A stretch of 64,000 nt of DNA from Physcia stellaris (lineage: Eukaryota; Ascomycota; Lecanoromycetes; Caliciales; Physciaceae), in assembly GCA_018902385.1 (NCBI GenBank), contig JABSSW010000011.1, positions 1 to 64,000 on the forward strand. Reading direction: 5' to 3'. The notes under the pieces were generated by a model. It saw only the letters and a list, made by a program, of their open reading frames with translations, was not told where the DNA came from and did no database searches. Shown here one piece after another: positions 36,553-49,460 of the stretch. The first letter of the stretch is position 1, and each line of letters starts with the position of its first letter. The position numbers and the translations under genes were made by a program.

Positions 36553-37479
36553 TTGACATGCTTGAAGTAGCATCTATTGGAACGCTAGCCGAGCAATGGT
36601 TAGTACTCGCATAGGCATACCTTAAGCCACATCAATTCAGCGGTGACGTGAGTCCAAGATTGTTTCGACACAAGGCTATCAGTTGGTATGTCTTTGGCAT
36701 CCAAGGCATTATGCCAATAGTATAACGTACAGTACCTGGACAGACGGCGCTCACGGAGCGAAATGATAAGAGTCTGCTTCAGCCACTTCCTTTCGTGATA
36801 GGAATTCATCATCACTTGTGTCGCATCTTATAGAGTATAGCCAGACAAGGATCCCCTAGGTAGCTGTACATGACTTCGAGATTTTCCCTCCAGCTAGCCG
36901 TGATAAGCTGGTAACAGGCACAAGGCTCGGTGGGTGCTCAATTAAGGATCTGGTACCAGGATCGAGCCAAGGTAAAAGTAGCCCTTGACTGAACCGAGCT
37001 AAGAAACTTGTCACGAGCATCCATCGGAACCTGATAAAGTCATTATTACATGTACTCCGAGACGCAATAGAAAAGCGGGAGGCCAGAGCCCGTTTGGTGG
37101 CCATGGTCGTCTTCCTCTGCTGTACGTAGTCATCACTTTCCCCCGAGTCGTACCTTGAAATCGACATCAGTCTTTTTGACAGAGCCGGTAACGGACGACC
37201 ACTATTATCTATCTTTAATAATGTCGACGTCCATATTATGAGGTACGCGTACACCGTACCGGAATCATACCTTACCGCACTATCATGATTCGCGCTAGAT
37301 GAGAGCCTCTTGCAAACGCGTCTTATCTACCCTTATCGGTTGTCTTATCGTAAACACAAACCCCTTTCGCGTTGAGCTTGAGCTTGGCCATATAGTTTTG
37401 ATATTAATAGAACACTATTGGGGCCCAGTGAGCACAACCATAAAGTATCTCGAACAGCAATGTGGTAGAAGTCGCCTCA
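36553..37479. other. Intergenic between PKS and telomerase gene
   Basis: About 0.9 kb. A 132-codon frame on - (36856-37254) has no recognisable motif. This is the likely boundary between the accessory region and conserved genes. Confidence 0.5.
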
Positions 37480-40400
37480 ATGGGTAACAAACGAAAGCGT
37501 CATCACGATGAAGACTTGAAGGCTCGCAAAGTTTCCAAGAAGGGCAACAGCGAGCATCCTTCTTCTACCACGGCGGGACACGCAAAGCATCCGACTCTGC
37601 GTTGCTACTATTCTCATGTATCTTCCTTACAAGAATACTTGCAGTTGAGACTTCAAACGTCGGCCTCTAAAGCAAGGTTGCGACGGCTAGGTGCTCTTGC
37701 CAATCATTCAGCCGATTCTTCTGGACTCGTTGGTACACGCAGAATAACACAACAGGATACTCAACCCAACCGCGATCGTTTGCTAGGCTCTCTTCTAAGC
37801 AGTACGCTCGTCTGTCATGAGCAGGCTTCTGTACCCACCAAACATAGAGCATTGGACGATGATTACTTCGCCTTCTCCCTACAATCTCTTTCGACAAGTG
37901 AGAGTAGCATCAAGGAAGGTACGGCGTCTCAAAATGAGGTAAGCGCAGACGTCTAATTATTCCATCGACATGGTCCATTTAAAGATGTGGTTCCGCTTGT
38001 GCAAAAATTCATAGAGTCCACTCACCTAGCCAGAGGCTTGAGAGTTCCGCAAGCATTGAGCTCACGCGTCTGCAGATTATAGATTTTGCTATCTGGCGAT
38101 TGTTCCATAAAACATACCCAAATCTCCCTAAGCCGCCCCATCTTCTTTGTTATGGCTATCAACGAGCGAGACCGCCAAGGAATGCTGGTGAAGAACATTG
38201 CCTACAGACGAGTATTCCTGGGATAACGTCACATTATCCAAACACATATGTCAATGAACTCAAACGACCGGCCTGGAAGGAGCTCCTCAGGTTTCTTGGC
38301 AAGGAAGGCGACTGCATCATGCTCGACCTCATCCTGGAGTGTGGCCTGTTCACTCAGATTGATGCTGACAACGAAAACTACTTTCAGCTAAGTGGTGAAT
38401 CGGACCCTTCAATCGCTTTTATGGGCTTTCTATACCACAATGTCGCTTACAACCATTGTAGGAACGCCCTTGACAGATTTAAAACCCAACAAAAGACCGG
38501 GTATCGTAGACTTGGATTCAGATCAGAAGCTAGCAAAGAACGCCCAGCCGAGCCGCATAGAGAGGCCTGTATTCAAGGCGACGCGCAAGCCCGCAGCTAT
38601 ATACTTCGTGCGTAACCGTATGTTCTTCGCACGCGCTGCATTTAATGCTAAAGGCGGAATGAGTTTTGGTCTTCGTCACATCCGTAAGTCCGATGTGGAG
38701 AAGCTATCCGTGATATACTATTGAGATATGTGTTAGACGTTCTGAATCGGTACAGAGACCATTTTGCTAGCGATGACCTTGTGCATTTAATGAAGTATAT
38801 ATTTCCACGACAATTTGGACTTCACAACGTCTTCACGTCCGATGTCTATGCTCACGAAACAAGCCAGCCGTTCAAGGATTATACACTACGCGAACAGGAA
38901 ATAAAAGAAGCTGAACGTCAAGCCATGAACTACAGCAACGGAATTAATCGTGTCGCGACAAAGCGCCAAACTCATATTCCTAGAAGGCTTCGAGGACACC
39001 TAATGGTCTTGTTGAGAAAGCTACAGATACGTCATTCTCGCTGTTCGTATGACACAATGCTAAGATTTTACTGCCCTATCGAAGTAAGTCTTTGCCCCGG
39101 TGGGGCAAGCGAGGGTGAACCTTTTTGACCTTGCAGGATAAATTTGTTAAGAAAACCCGGGGCTTTTAGGGAGCTCAATGACGTGTCTTTGCAGATCGGC
39201 ACACAGTCACAAGTATTGAGGAAGGAGGATGTTCCAGCCTCAACGAAGGAGGATGATACAGTGAGATTTCCGGAAACAGACTTTACACGCCTTGCAACCG
39301 CTCATGCGAACGTCTCATCTTTCTGCCGCGCTGCACTCTCAAAACTTATACCAGAGGACTTCTGGGGGGTTTCAACTCATGGGTTGAATAACAAGAACAT
39401 CGTGATGAAGAGTGTCGACAAATTTGTGCGACTGAGGAAATATGAAACACTTTCATTACATAATGTTTTCCAGGGGATCAAGGTAAAGTAGTAAGCGTAT
39501 TCAGGAACGTAGCTTACATCTATCAGCTAAAGCCGATTACATGGTTGGAACCTCCGGGCTCAGATAGAGTAGGTCATACTGCTGCTTCTGATGTGCAGAA
39601 GCGCAAAGAGATCTATCTTGAGTTTCTATATTACGTCTTCGATTCCCTTCTGATACCATTGATCCGCTCCAACTTTCACGTCACGGAGTCCAGTACTCAT
39701 CGTAATAGGTTGTTTTACTTCCGCCATGATGCCTGGCGGATGTTAGCAGAGCCTGCTTTAACCAGGATTAAATTGTCTATGTTGGAAGAAATACCAACCG
39801 CGAACGCGTTGGAAACCCTTGGTGCACGTACTTTGGGGTTTAGCCATATAAGGCTTCTCCCTAAGGCGAAAGGAATGCGACCTATTGTTAACCTCCGACG
39901 GCGTGTCAATAAGTTTAAAGATGGGAAGTCTACTTTGGGTAGAAGCATCAATTCCGTCATACAGCCCATCTTCAGTGTTCTTAATTACAGTAAGAAGCTG
40001 AAACCCAAAAGCATTGGCTCGGCGCTGCTTTCAATTGGAGACATGTACACCAAAATGAAGGGGTTTCGGCATCAATTCACGGGGAAGGGGCAGCCAGCCC
40101 GATTTTACTTTGCGAAGTGTGATGTTCAAGCCTGTTTTGATACACTTCCCCAGCGGTTCAGTGTTATAATCGCAAAGCAGTTGATGGAAGAGGATGAATA
40201 CCATGTATGTCGTCACGCTGAAATTAGAGCCGTCAATGCCCAAAAAGACAACGCATCTCCGTATTCTCGGGCAAGATGCACAAGGAGATATGTGTCTAGA
40301 GCACAAGCCGTCGCCGACTTCCTGCCTTTTCGTCAATTTCTCAAAGAAAACATCGCGAATGGCAAAAGAAACACAATCTTCGTTGACAGTGTGGGACATT

Positions 40401-41721
40401 CAAGCTATTGGAAAGATACGCTTTTAAAGTTGCTGGAAGAGCATGCCCAACAGAATATGCTCAAAATTGGCAAAAAGTTCTACAGACAGAAAGCAGGCAT
40501 ACCCCAAGGATCAGTCCTCTCCAATTTGTTATGCAACTTCGTCTACGCTAGCTTCGAGACAGATTATTTAAGTTTTCTTCGAAGCGACCAGAGCATACTA
40601 TTCAGACTCGTTGACGACTTCCTACTGATTACTACGAACGAAAAGCATGCGAAAAGATTCCTGGGGATCATGCATGCGGGCGTCAAGGAATACGGCGTGC
40701 AAGTCAATCCAAGCAAAAGCGTCGCGAATTTTGAAAATTCCATCAATGGTTGTCAAATACCCATGGAGAAAAACGCATTCCCTTATTGTGGAAATCTGAT
40801 CAACCCCAAAACACTAGAAATCACAAAGGACCGGCAACGGAGGAAACAGACCGGTAATGCGATTTGTCTGCAGACTGCCAGTTCACGCTAAATCGTTATA
40901 CAGTCATCGCCGATTCACTGACTGTGGAACTGTGTAAGATGCCTGGGAGGAAGTTCCACGCCAAGGCCCTTAAGTATACGGTTTCTCTAGCTGTTGCTAT
41001 TGTGCGTGGCTGACCATAGTAACTACCAGTGCTTTCAAAATTCAGACACATAAATTATTCCTCGACACTACTTTCAACTCCATGCACACCGTCCTTTCAA
41101 CGATTTACCAGAACTTCCTCGAAGCTGCTATGAAATACTACAGATATGGAAGGTGCATGGCTAAAGATAGCAATCCTTCTGCAACTCTTCTAATTCGTAA
41201 GTTGAACCCTGATTACCTGAGCCACCCAGCGATGGCTACCAAAGCGCATCGTGCACCCCCGATGTGCACCGCATTATTCCTTAAGCAATGAACAAACTGA
41301 TCAAGCCTCTTCCCCTTGTCACGCTAGGTACCATTGACGATCTCATCAATATGGCATACCTGCTGGTTAAAGCCGAACACAAGCATAATCAGCGTGACGA
41401 CTACCAATGCGCGATTGACAGATGCCAAATACGCTGGTAAGCATTTCTAACATGTCTCCTTCTGGCTTGACTGTACTGGGTTTCCTCGATAGTTCACCTT
41501 AATTGCACCAATTCTCGAGCTGACCAGGGCGCGGAAACGGTAGGTTAGCATCGAGAGCATTTCATTGTGTTCTTGGCCAGAAGCAGTCGCGGTATGTTCG
41601 CGTGATTGAATGGCTTGAGGGAGAAAGCAAGAGATGCGCACCGAATGGACGAAGAGCAGCGTTGAGACTTAGTCAAGCAGAAGACCGTGGGAATAGGGAG
41701 TTCCGAAAGTATCGATACTAA
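37480..41721 (+). CDS. TERT: Telomerase reverse transcriptase catalytic subunit
   Basis: The protein copies the telomerase RNA template onto chromosome ends in the nucleus. Ten exons (37480-37938, 38034-38394, 38462-38683, 38737-39083, 39195-39482, 39527-40853, 40904-40973, 41030-41196, 41328-41436, 41544-41721) total 3528 bases, exactly 1175 residues plus stop, the usual fungal length. The start MGNKRKRH precedes an N-terminal domain with LRCYYSHV. The RNA-binding region has PGITSHYPNTYV, FVRNRMFFARAAFNAKGG and KYIFPRQFGLHNVFTS. RT motifs are 1-2 (RLLPKAKGMRPIVNL, about 665), A (KCDVQACFDTLP, about 757), B' (AGIPQGSVLS, about 882), C (RLVDDFLL, about 919) and E (FPYCGNLINP, about 978). The long A-to-B' gap is the telomerase-specific insertion. 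The C-terminal domain ends near KQSRYVRVIEWLE. All catalytic Asp residues are present, and no lesion was seen. The intron 9 acceptor (41543) was chosen because it restores the conserved RWLA..AF..VL frame. Confidence 0.96.
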
Positions 41722-42425
41722 AGCCCACGATCAACACGGACAACGTTGGGATCCACAGCGGATCATACTGATCACCGCCAACGAAGGCGAAGCATTGGGT
41801 CCCTGAATTTCATGCGAAGTGGCCATGTGTCCTTGAATGGAGTCCGAAACCGACACCAGATAGGTATCTGAAACTGCTAGAACAAAGCGAGCATGCGCTT
41901 TCGCTCCCGCACTTTCGAGAGGAAGCCTTTGTCATGCGCACTGAAGGAAAATAAGCCATCGGTTCTGCGCCGGCGAGAAGGTTTCGTCGCAACGAGGTTT
42001 GTCTACAAGGTAGAAGGTTTAGTCTGTCTCTTCAGTCTACGTGCTCGCTCTGTTTTCAGAGTTGAGAGGAGCAAGACTTATCACGTGCTCGTTTCCCACT
42101 GCTGCACGTGCTGCACGTGCTAAACCCAAACAAGCCGTAGCCGAACTTAAAAGTCTTGGCGCAGTCGTTCACCTCATCCGTCCAAGACATCAGCAACACT
42201 GATTGTCCGTCTGTACATATTTGGAACGACTCTGTACATTTTGGAGAGGCTTTTTCGTTGCATACACACAATTTCTTTGGTCACGTTACACATTCTCTTG
42301 GGACAGTCTTCCCTTGTGCCTCAGATCAATCTACCTTGGAAGCCTCTTTTGCTGAAGCTTCACCTGCCACTTCTCCTCGTTCGGCTCCCCGCCCGTTGAT
42401 AGATCCAGCCGCACTCAGCAATGAA
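41722..42425. other. Intergenic or upstream part of the TBC gene
   Basis: About 0.7 kb. From 42156 to 42425 the TBC frame is open but has no ATG. Its last part reads like protein (ASPATSPRSAPRPLIDPAAL), so an upstream exon joined near the CAG at 42322-42324 is possible. Three CACGTG hexamers occur at 42082-42119. Confidence 0.4.
42082..42119. promoter_or_regulatory. Cluster of three CACGTG E-boxes
   Basis: The palindrome CACGTG occurs at 42082-42087, 42105-42110 and 42114-42119. The last two lie in a GCTGCACGT tandem. CACGTG is the classical bHLH (Cbf1/SREBP-like) site. It lies between the telomerase 3' end and the TBC gene, so it most likely serves the TBC gene. Confidence 0.45.
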
Positions 42426-45030
42426 ATGACCATATCGAACCCACTGGTCCCTGTATCTTCCCTGGGTCTGACCCATTCGAGGTCCTCTTCCTTCCGTGCG
42501 TCCTCGTGTTCTGGCGCCGACGCGGATCTGATAGATTCCAATCATTTCGAAGACATCAGTCTTACGAAAGAGGTTCAGCTCGACCACCGCGGTAGGCCTC
42601 GCGATGACGCTGCCAAATCCGTGCCTCCAATAATGAAAGGCGACGTCCTGACAACTCCTCTACGAGATCTCACGGTCGGCGATAGGAGAAGATATATCGC
42701 TCAAGATCGCCATGCCCAGGGGAAAAAGGGCTTGGGTCTTGGGCCAGCGAACGCGCTGGTCATGCCTGCTGGAACTATCACCACGCGGAAATTCTCGACC
42801 TCTTCAGGACTGGCTAGGAGAGCTATGAGTAATCATAGTCGGTCGCGTTCGCCCTCTCCATCAGCTGCTCCATCCTCTTCCGTCTTGCCGCAGTCAGCTC
42901 CTCTCGCTCATTCACGTCAGCTCGTATCTCCACCAATGATCGCGAGTATAAGTAGGAGAGGTTCATGGCAGCCAAATCGCAAAACAGCTAAGGAACTGGA
43001 AGAGGAGTACGATGACACGGACGAGGATCTTCCGGATGATGCGAGTCTATGGAATGTTCCACTTTCACCACGTCCCTCTATCGCAGAGATCCCAATTGTT
43101 GAAAGCACTAGCACCACGAATGCGCCCTTAAGTCCTAAGTTAGAAAGAACGCGTGCGGAAAGTCCGGCATCACGGAGACGGGAAACGCATCCTTCTTTAC
43201 AGACGCCCTTTGCTAGTATCCCAGCTCCGTCAAAGTCAAGTGCGGCTAACGCCATGCCTGAGTCTCCGCAAAGTTATTCCCACCGTGTTCGCAGCGATAC
43301 TCCCAGTAGCCATAGCTTGCCGCCCAAAAGTCGTGCGAAGTCCTGGACCATTGCCATGTCGGAGCTCTCCGAGGATGCACAACAGTTGACCGAAGCACTT
43401 GAGGTCTTTGCCGATTCTACGATGGCCAACCACAAAACATCCAAGCTGGAACCTTTCTCCATCGACCTCCAGCGACCAAAGACAAGCATCGATTTGCCGC
43501 CCCTCAGAACAAATAATCTGATGATCGATCCTCTGCCGATCAGCATTGAAAAGGAGCGCGTCTTAAGTAGGACTAGACCGAGCTGGCTACCACCGAAAAA
43601 CCAGAAGGAAGAGAGGAGACACTTGAAAGAATATCAACGCATGATGGAATTGAGCCTACAAGCTGGTATGATTGTACAGATATTGCGATGACTCGGTCAA
43701 CGGACTCACATCAATTTGCTGTCCAGAGAAACGAAAGGCGGCGACGGTCGCGAACGCACAGTGTGCCAAGGATGACACCAAGAATGCCCTTCAGCGAATC
43801 TGGGAAGAACAGTAAGCGGCTCAAACACTAAAATGCCCTTAAATTTGCATGAATCTCGTCTTACCTTAATCAAAACTTCATTGTTTTAAGACTGTACTCT
43901 CACCTTTGGATTTGCTATCATGGTACCATGATGCTGCGTGATGCTGATTGTCTTACGATAGCGTGCTGCCGAACTGGACTCATGTGATCCACGAGGTTCG
44001 TCAAGACCCCTGAAGAGAGTCAAAGCTTCTGGCATTCACTCTTCTTCCTACCTGTCAGAGAATGGTACTGACATGACCTTTGAACCACAGCCCCGAACAC
44101 GGGAACTATGGTGGCGGGGAATTGCACCAAGGTCACGAGCTGAGGTCTGGGAGAAGGCTATAGGAAATGACCTTGCGCTCACGATTGCCACATTTTCGAG
44201 GGCTTTGCAAAAGTCTCAGGACGTCGAGGCGCAAATAGCGAAGGGAGGCAAGTACGAGCAGTGTAAGGAACGTGCATGGTTTGGTGCTATACGGCGGGAC
44301 GTCAACGCAACGCTACCACAGCTTCAGATGTTCCAAGTAGGAAACCCATTGCATGACGATCTGACCAAAGTTCTGATGGCATATTCCATGTATCGCTCCG
44401 ATGTTGGCTACAGTCACGGAACCCATGTAAGTTCAATGTCGTCTTGATCCTTACACTCACCATGATTTCTGCTATCCAGTCCAGCGCGTACTACTAATCA
44501 GTCCTCAGCTACTCGCAGCCACGCTGCTACTCAGCTACACCTCGCCTTCTCGAGTCTTTCTATCCCTGTGCAATCTACTCAATCGTCCACTGCCTCTAGC
44601 TTTCCTAATCGGTGATCCAGCGGCAACTGGGAAAGCGTACTCGCTCACCCTGGCACTGCTATCGAGTAAGTTTCCGCGCTTACACGATCGTTTGTTCGAG
44701 CCCGCACCTTCCGGCCTCGGTCTGGCACCTTGTGAAATCTTAGAGCCAATGATGCGCACACTGTTCTTAGGTCCCGGGGAAGGCTTAGGAGTAGAGATCG
44801 TCACACGGGTCTGGGATGTTATGGTTTTCGACGGTGATGGCGTGATTATCAGAACGGCAGTAGCGTTGCTTGGCGCCCTGGAAGGTAGTCTTTATGGCGA
44901 TAGGCAAGAGGTCTTGGGCAAGCTGGGATGGAGAGGCGGTACAGGGCTAGGGGCGTGGCGCGTTGGTGGAGCAGAAGAGTTCATGGTAAAGGTTCGTAGC
45001 GCAGGTAAGGAAGGCAAGGGCAAATCTTAA
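42426..45030 (+). CDS. TBC (Rab-GAP-like) domain protein
   Basis: Exons are 42426-43665, 43727-43811, 43962-43995, 44091-44426 and 44509-45030, which give 738 residues exactly in frame. The N-terminal 400 residues are Ser/Pro-rich and low complexity. The C-terminal half is a TBC domain, beginning near EEHVLPNW with TRELWWRGIAPRSRAEVW, then YSMYRSDVGYSHGTHLLAATLLL, then IGDP and ILEPMMRTLF. TBC proteins usually activate GTP hydrolysis by Rab GTPases with an Arg finger (IxxDxxR) and a Gln finger (YxQ). Here the matching places read IRRDVNA and YSH, so both catalytic residues are absent. A non-catalytic or divergent role is possible. The start is uncertain: the frame is open back to 42156 without an ATG, so an upstream exon may exist. 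Confidence 0.85.
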
Positions 45031-45882
45031 CCGATCGATCAATAATATACGGTTCGACGGTGAGACCAGTTTAGAGATAAGTTCGCTCCAAGGTGATATC
45101 CTGCTACTTACTTACGCCAACAGATGGCAAGATTGATTTTTAAAAAGCAAGATGGAAAGTTTCGCACACCAAACCTGTCCGATCCAATACCTGCTTCGTG
45201 CTCACATGGAAATTACGTGAGACCTGGGACCAATGAGAGGTATCGCATGAAGCAACGTGCTTTGTACGTGGGGGTTGGATGCCGATATGTCGATTTGATC
45301 ACACGGCGGGCTCACCAGAGTGCATTTCACCTTGCCAGCCGAAGAAGGGCTGAAGCTCGGGTTGTGGGCAATTCGGGGGATGAGTTTTTTGATCAGGATC
45401 CGGTTGGTGATTTCCAACGTCTCGGAGCAAAGACCCATATCTTGCCAGTCTTCCCCTCGTCGGTTATCTCTCCCCTCGAAAGCTTCGCTGGAGAAACCGG
45501 GATACTCGGAGGGGGTAGGCCATCATTAACCGCTAATATGAAATATATGATGATGATATTCCTATACAATTTAGATAGAACATTATAGGGACCCTAAAGT
45601 TTCAATGTATCAATGAGCATGGACGCTCAGAGACGCGGCAGTCAATTGCTTAGAGGCTGAAAAGTGTTGGAAGCCAAGTAGGCTTGTATTGGTACTTGGT
45701 CGTCAAGAGCGCTCCATGATTTCGGCATGACTGGGCTGAGACTAAAAGCGACGTTTCCAGGCCGGCCAAAGCTTTTGTCGGGCCAAAGGAATGAGGTACA
45801 AAGGGGAGCAGTGAGATATGTCTCGTAATAGTGCATTCACTGCATGGAAACCACCATTTCGTCCAAAGAAACCCCCTTCACT
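45031..45882. other. Intergenic between convergent TBC and GMC genes
   Basis: About 0.85 kb. A 154-codon ATG frame at 45124-45588 on + has no recognisable motif. It lies directly downstream of the TBC stop, probably in its 3' UTR. Confidence 0.45.
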
Positions 45883-48486
45883 TCACTGATCAGACTTAAT
45901 AAAGTCCGATGCTCTCTCGGCCACCGCATACACCTATTGGAGATCGTGAATCAGCATTGCCAGACTAATTCAAGGCCTAGACTGCATTCCTAGAGCAAAT
46001 CCAGGGAAGGAAGAGAAAAGGCTCCAAAAAGACGTACCAGGCTCGCCAGATTTCCTCTGACCTGCAGCGGAAAGATACTAGCATCCACAACACGAAGATT
46101 TTTCGTCCCGTGCACCTTGAGCTTCTCATCCACCACGCCTCCTTTTTTCTGTGGGCCCATAGCGCAGGTTCCTATGGGATGATACTCGCTCGAAAAGCTA
46201 TTCTTCACGAAAGCTTCGACATTTTCCTCGTTGAGCTCGTAATATCCAGACTGAAACACCTGCCCGTTATCCCTCAAGTGGGTGGAAAGGGGAGGGGTGC
46301 GCGCTACCTGCTGCAGATGGAGGGTAGCCTGTGATACGACGTAAAGATCTAGTGGATGGGAGAGATAATTGGGGTCGATGGCTGGGTATACGGTGGGATC
46401 GGACGAGGTAATATGCACGCTACCTCGGGAAAGAGGATGTTCCAGGACGGTCAGAAGAGAGAAGTAGTTGTTTGGGTAGTCCGTTGGAGATGGTGTGAAA
46501 AGGGCGCTGGCATTTGCCGCAAGAGCTGGTACAACCGCACCAGGGAGGTAGACTTCTTGACTGGCGGCTTCGTGGGGATCTAGTAATTTCCGGAGCGTGA
46601 GCTCGTAGGCCTTGTCGTGGTGCTTCTGAGCTTTCTTTGGAACTTGAGCATTGTCAGTCTCGGGTAAAATAGTTCCTGTATTCGCGTCAGTATCTGCATT
46701 GTGGGAATCACAAGACACCATTAACAGGCTTTTCTCAAATATACTGAGTTGGTCGAGGTCATGCTTGATCCTAAGAGAGCTGACAATGCTAGCTCTTGAG
46801 TGATGTTGACCGCTGTTCTTGATACTTTCTACTCAGTAGTAAATAGCTTTGAAATAAATAGATGGTAGTGCCATAGGCCTGTCTTGCAACGCTTCTATTC
46901 AATTCGACATTAGACTTGCAAACCAAGCTGATGCTTTCTTCCGTGGACTACTGATTGTTGATGTGACATTTTCGCGTAAGTAGTAGGCTGGTAAATGATT
47001 GCAATTACAAATAAGCAAACAAATCCGAAAAGCTGCGAACCTTTCTTCAAAGCAGTCAAGATCTGACTGAACGATACATAAGCGTTGCAAGTTCCGGAAG
47101 CAAGCGGGCCAGTGTGCCTTGCTGTGTAATCGCTCAAAGCCTGAGCAAAGTAAGACGCGTTGCGCAGTGACTCAAAGGTTTCTTCTCCGGTCGCAGCTTC
47201 GAATCCAAGGTACACTAATAAATGGTCCTGAAGGTTCTCACCAACGTGATGATTCGCATAGAGCAAGTCAACGCCCAAAGATCGCAACAATCCCGGATCT
47301 CCCACCCCGGAAAGCTCTAAGAGCTGAGGTGACTGGAACGAACCAGCGCTGAGTATGATCTCAAGCTTAGAGAAAGCAGTATATGTATGCTCCTCAAATG
47401 CAAATTCAACGCCGATTGCCACAAGAGGCTTTTTAGAATTGGCGAAAACGACTTTTGTTACAAGGGCGCCTGTCAAAACGAGGAGGTTGGGTCGTGCTGC
47501 ATTCGGCTTATAATAAGCATTCCCGGCGTAGCTTCTGGATGCATTCTTGGGCTCTATCGTTAGCAACGTTGTGTAGGCTCCAATCGCAGTCCCAGCCTTC
47601 GGATCTCCAGTCGGGCCTAAGCCAAGGGCTTTGTAGGTTGGTTCCCAAGACCTGTAAAAATTATCATCTAAACGTGGTTTCCGCGTCAGCATTTCCATTC
47701 TCGGATATCCTCCAAGTTGCAGGACCTTTCTGCTATAACATCTCATCATGACAGCCTTACAGCCATAAGGTAGATTCGCAAATCGAACGAAACGCCCTGG
47801 AAGGACCTACAGAAAGGGGGGAAAGAATTTTGGACGGGACCCTCAAGGCCGTGAACGGAAGGCTCAATGAAGGTTGTATCGACCTGTTCAGTGACGTTTT
47901 TTGGTGGTGGATTGTACTTCTCAGACATGAGAAAATAAGGCAATAGAGCTTCCCAGGACCATCCTGAATTGCCAAGCTCGCCCCTTGGCCCGTTAGTATG
48001 TCCTTAAGTGGAGCAGAGAGACGACTATTCGGATCCTTTGGACGGTTGTCCTAGGAGCTAGGATCCCGACACTTCTATCCAGTCTCCATGAACGAGCAGC
48101 GTACCGTTTATGAAGCTGAAGGGGGCTCACCAATGATCAATATCTTGCTTAGAGGCATGGGTCCAGTAGTCGAAATTGATGGCACTGGATCCACCAAGCT
48201 GCTTTCCACGGGGGTGACCGACAATTCTATTATTGCCATGCTTCTGGGGTACGGTCTTAAAGATCCAATCATAGTCGGGGTTCTCCCACATGACTGGTGC
48301 AAAGCCCGGAGTCAGGACGTTTGGATCCCCGGTTCGGTCAAGTCCGGCTTCGATGACACCAACCGTAGTCTGTGGATTTTCGGACAATCTCGCAGCCAGC
48401 GTGAGGCCGGCAGTGCCACCACCAGCAATCAAGTAATCGAAAGCTGTCGCTGCGAAAGACACTGGGGTTATTGTAGGGGCCATCAT
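45883..48486 (-). CDS. GMC-family FAD oxidoreductase
   Basis: This is a flavoprotein of the glucose-methanol-choline family, which oxidises alcohols; the substrate is unknown. Reading on -, exon 1 is 48486-48131 with the FAD motif DYLIAGGGTAGLTLAARLSE and HPRGKQLGGSSAINF. Exon 2 is 47983-47807 (GNSGWSWEALLPYF). Exon 3 starts near 47651 (ALGLGPTGDPKAGTAIGAY, then ILSAGSFQSPQLLELSGVG). Exon 4 ends at 46038 (EYHPIGTCAMGP with the active-site His, then RVVDASIFPLQVRGN). The last exon is 45933-45883 (VYAVAERASDFIK). The last intron (46037-45934) and the first (48130-47984) are firm. The exon 2/3 junction is less sure, and the exon 3/4 junction (roughly 47041 to 46830) is unresolved. The length is about 660 residues. 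There is no clear signal peptide. It is divergent from the alcohol dehydrogenase gene. Confidence 0.88.
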
Positions 48487-49460
48487 TACCTCAGTCAACG
48501 AAGCTGGATTGGGACTGTGGGATCTTTTTTACGAAAGGAAATTTGTTGGCTTTTATGGATATGAAGATAGGGAAGGAGAGGCAAGGGGAAAAGAGGCAGG
48601 GCAATGGACCTGGCTCGATCTTGACCATCCATCCGAATAGAAAATGAAGGAGATGTAGACACGAGCCCCAAACGAGAAATATTGAGCGAGCAGATGTCTG
48701 GTTGGCCGAAGCTGAGATGGAAAAGCATGTTAGTCATCGGACGTCGATATATTAGACAGACGGTTGCAGCAATCAGCGCGGCTGACAAAGCAGTGACACG
48801 GCACAACAACTGCTACGGTAGTAATCATAAAGCGCACTTAGCGACGGCGAATTATCTAACACTTGTGTCGTTCAGATGTCCCAGAGACCAATCTTTGTAA
48901 ACAATCGCCATTAGGTATTATTGACAGGAACAGTACGGGTTCAGGTGAGCCAAGAACCGAGGCCGCTCCCCTGACGCGCTCCGAGAGACCGGGAACCTTT
49001 TGGCGTCTTCCCGGGCGCTTGTACGAGTGCTGGATGATGAAAAGAGTGCCAGGCTGCCAGCTCGCACAGGATGAAGTTCCAATACGTGAGTCAACGCAAG
49101 TATCAAACATTGTTATAACTATGCATACCTTCTCTATCACAACTTGTTATAAGTTTCTCGCGGCCTATCCAGAAATCGCTTATTCAAGAACCCCCTCGTC
49201 CGTAACCCCGCACGTACAAGGCAAAGGCATTTATTGCCAATCACATTGTTATTGCCGCCAGCTTGTGCTCTTCTAGTTACCCTCTGAAGGTACGAGTACG
49301 AGTACCCCAGTAGCTAGGCAATCGCCTTCCCCGCATGTGCTTGAAGAAGATTCGTCTGCATGCTGATCGACTTCCTTCCTCCACCCTTTGCTTGTAGAGC
49401 AGCTACATTTCCCATTCTATAGAGACTGATTCCAATCTTTCAAGTCGACTTTTCGAAGCC
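48487..49460. promoter_or_regulatory. Shared divergent promoter region of GMC oxidoreductase and alcohol dehydrogenase
   Basis: The 974 bp between two head-to-head oxidoreductase genes contain no recognisable gene. A repeated GTACGAGTAC lies near 49.29 kb. Co-regulation is plausible but inferred. Confidence 0.4.

Noticed and set aside
36856-37254. 132-codon frame on the - strand between PKS and telomerase gene
   Set aside because: It has no motif and no clear ATG context. It is probably chance in promoter sequence.
39137-39194. Earlier acceptor for telomerase intron 4 at 39136
   Set aside because: It leads to an in-frame stop. The CAG at 39192-39194 keeps the frame and the family sequence.
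41893-42123. 76-codon frame as a first exon of the TBC gene
   Set aside because: I saw no convincing donor linking it to the downstream frame, and the E-box cluster lies inside it.
45124-45588. 154-codon frame downstream of the TBC gene
   Set aside because: It has no family signal and lies where the 3' UTR is expected. It is kept only as intergenic text.
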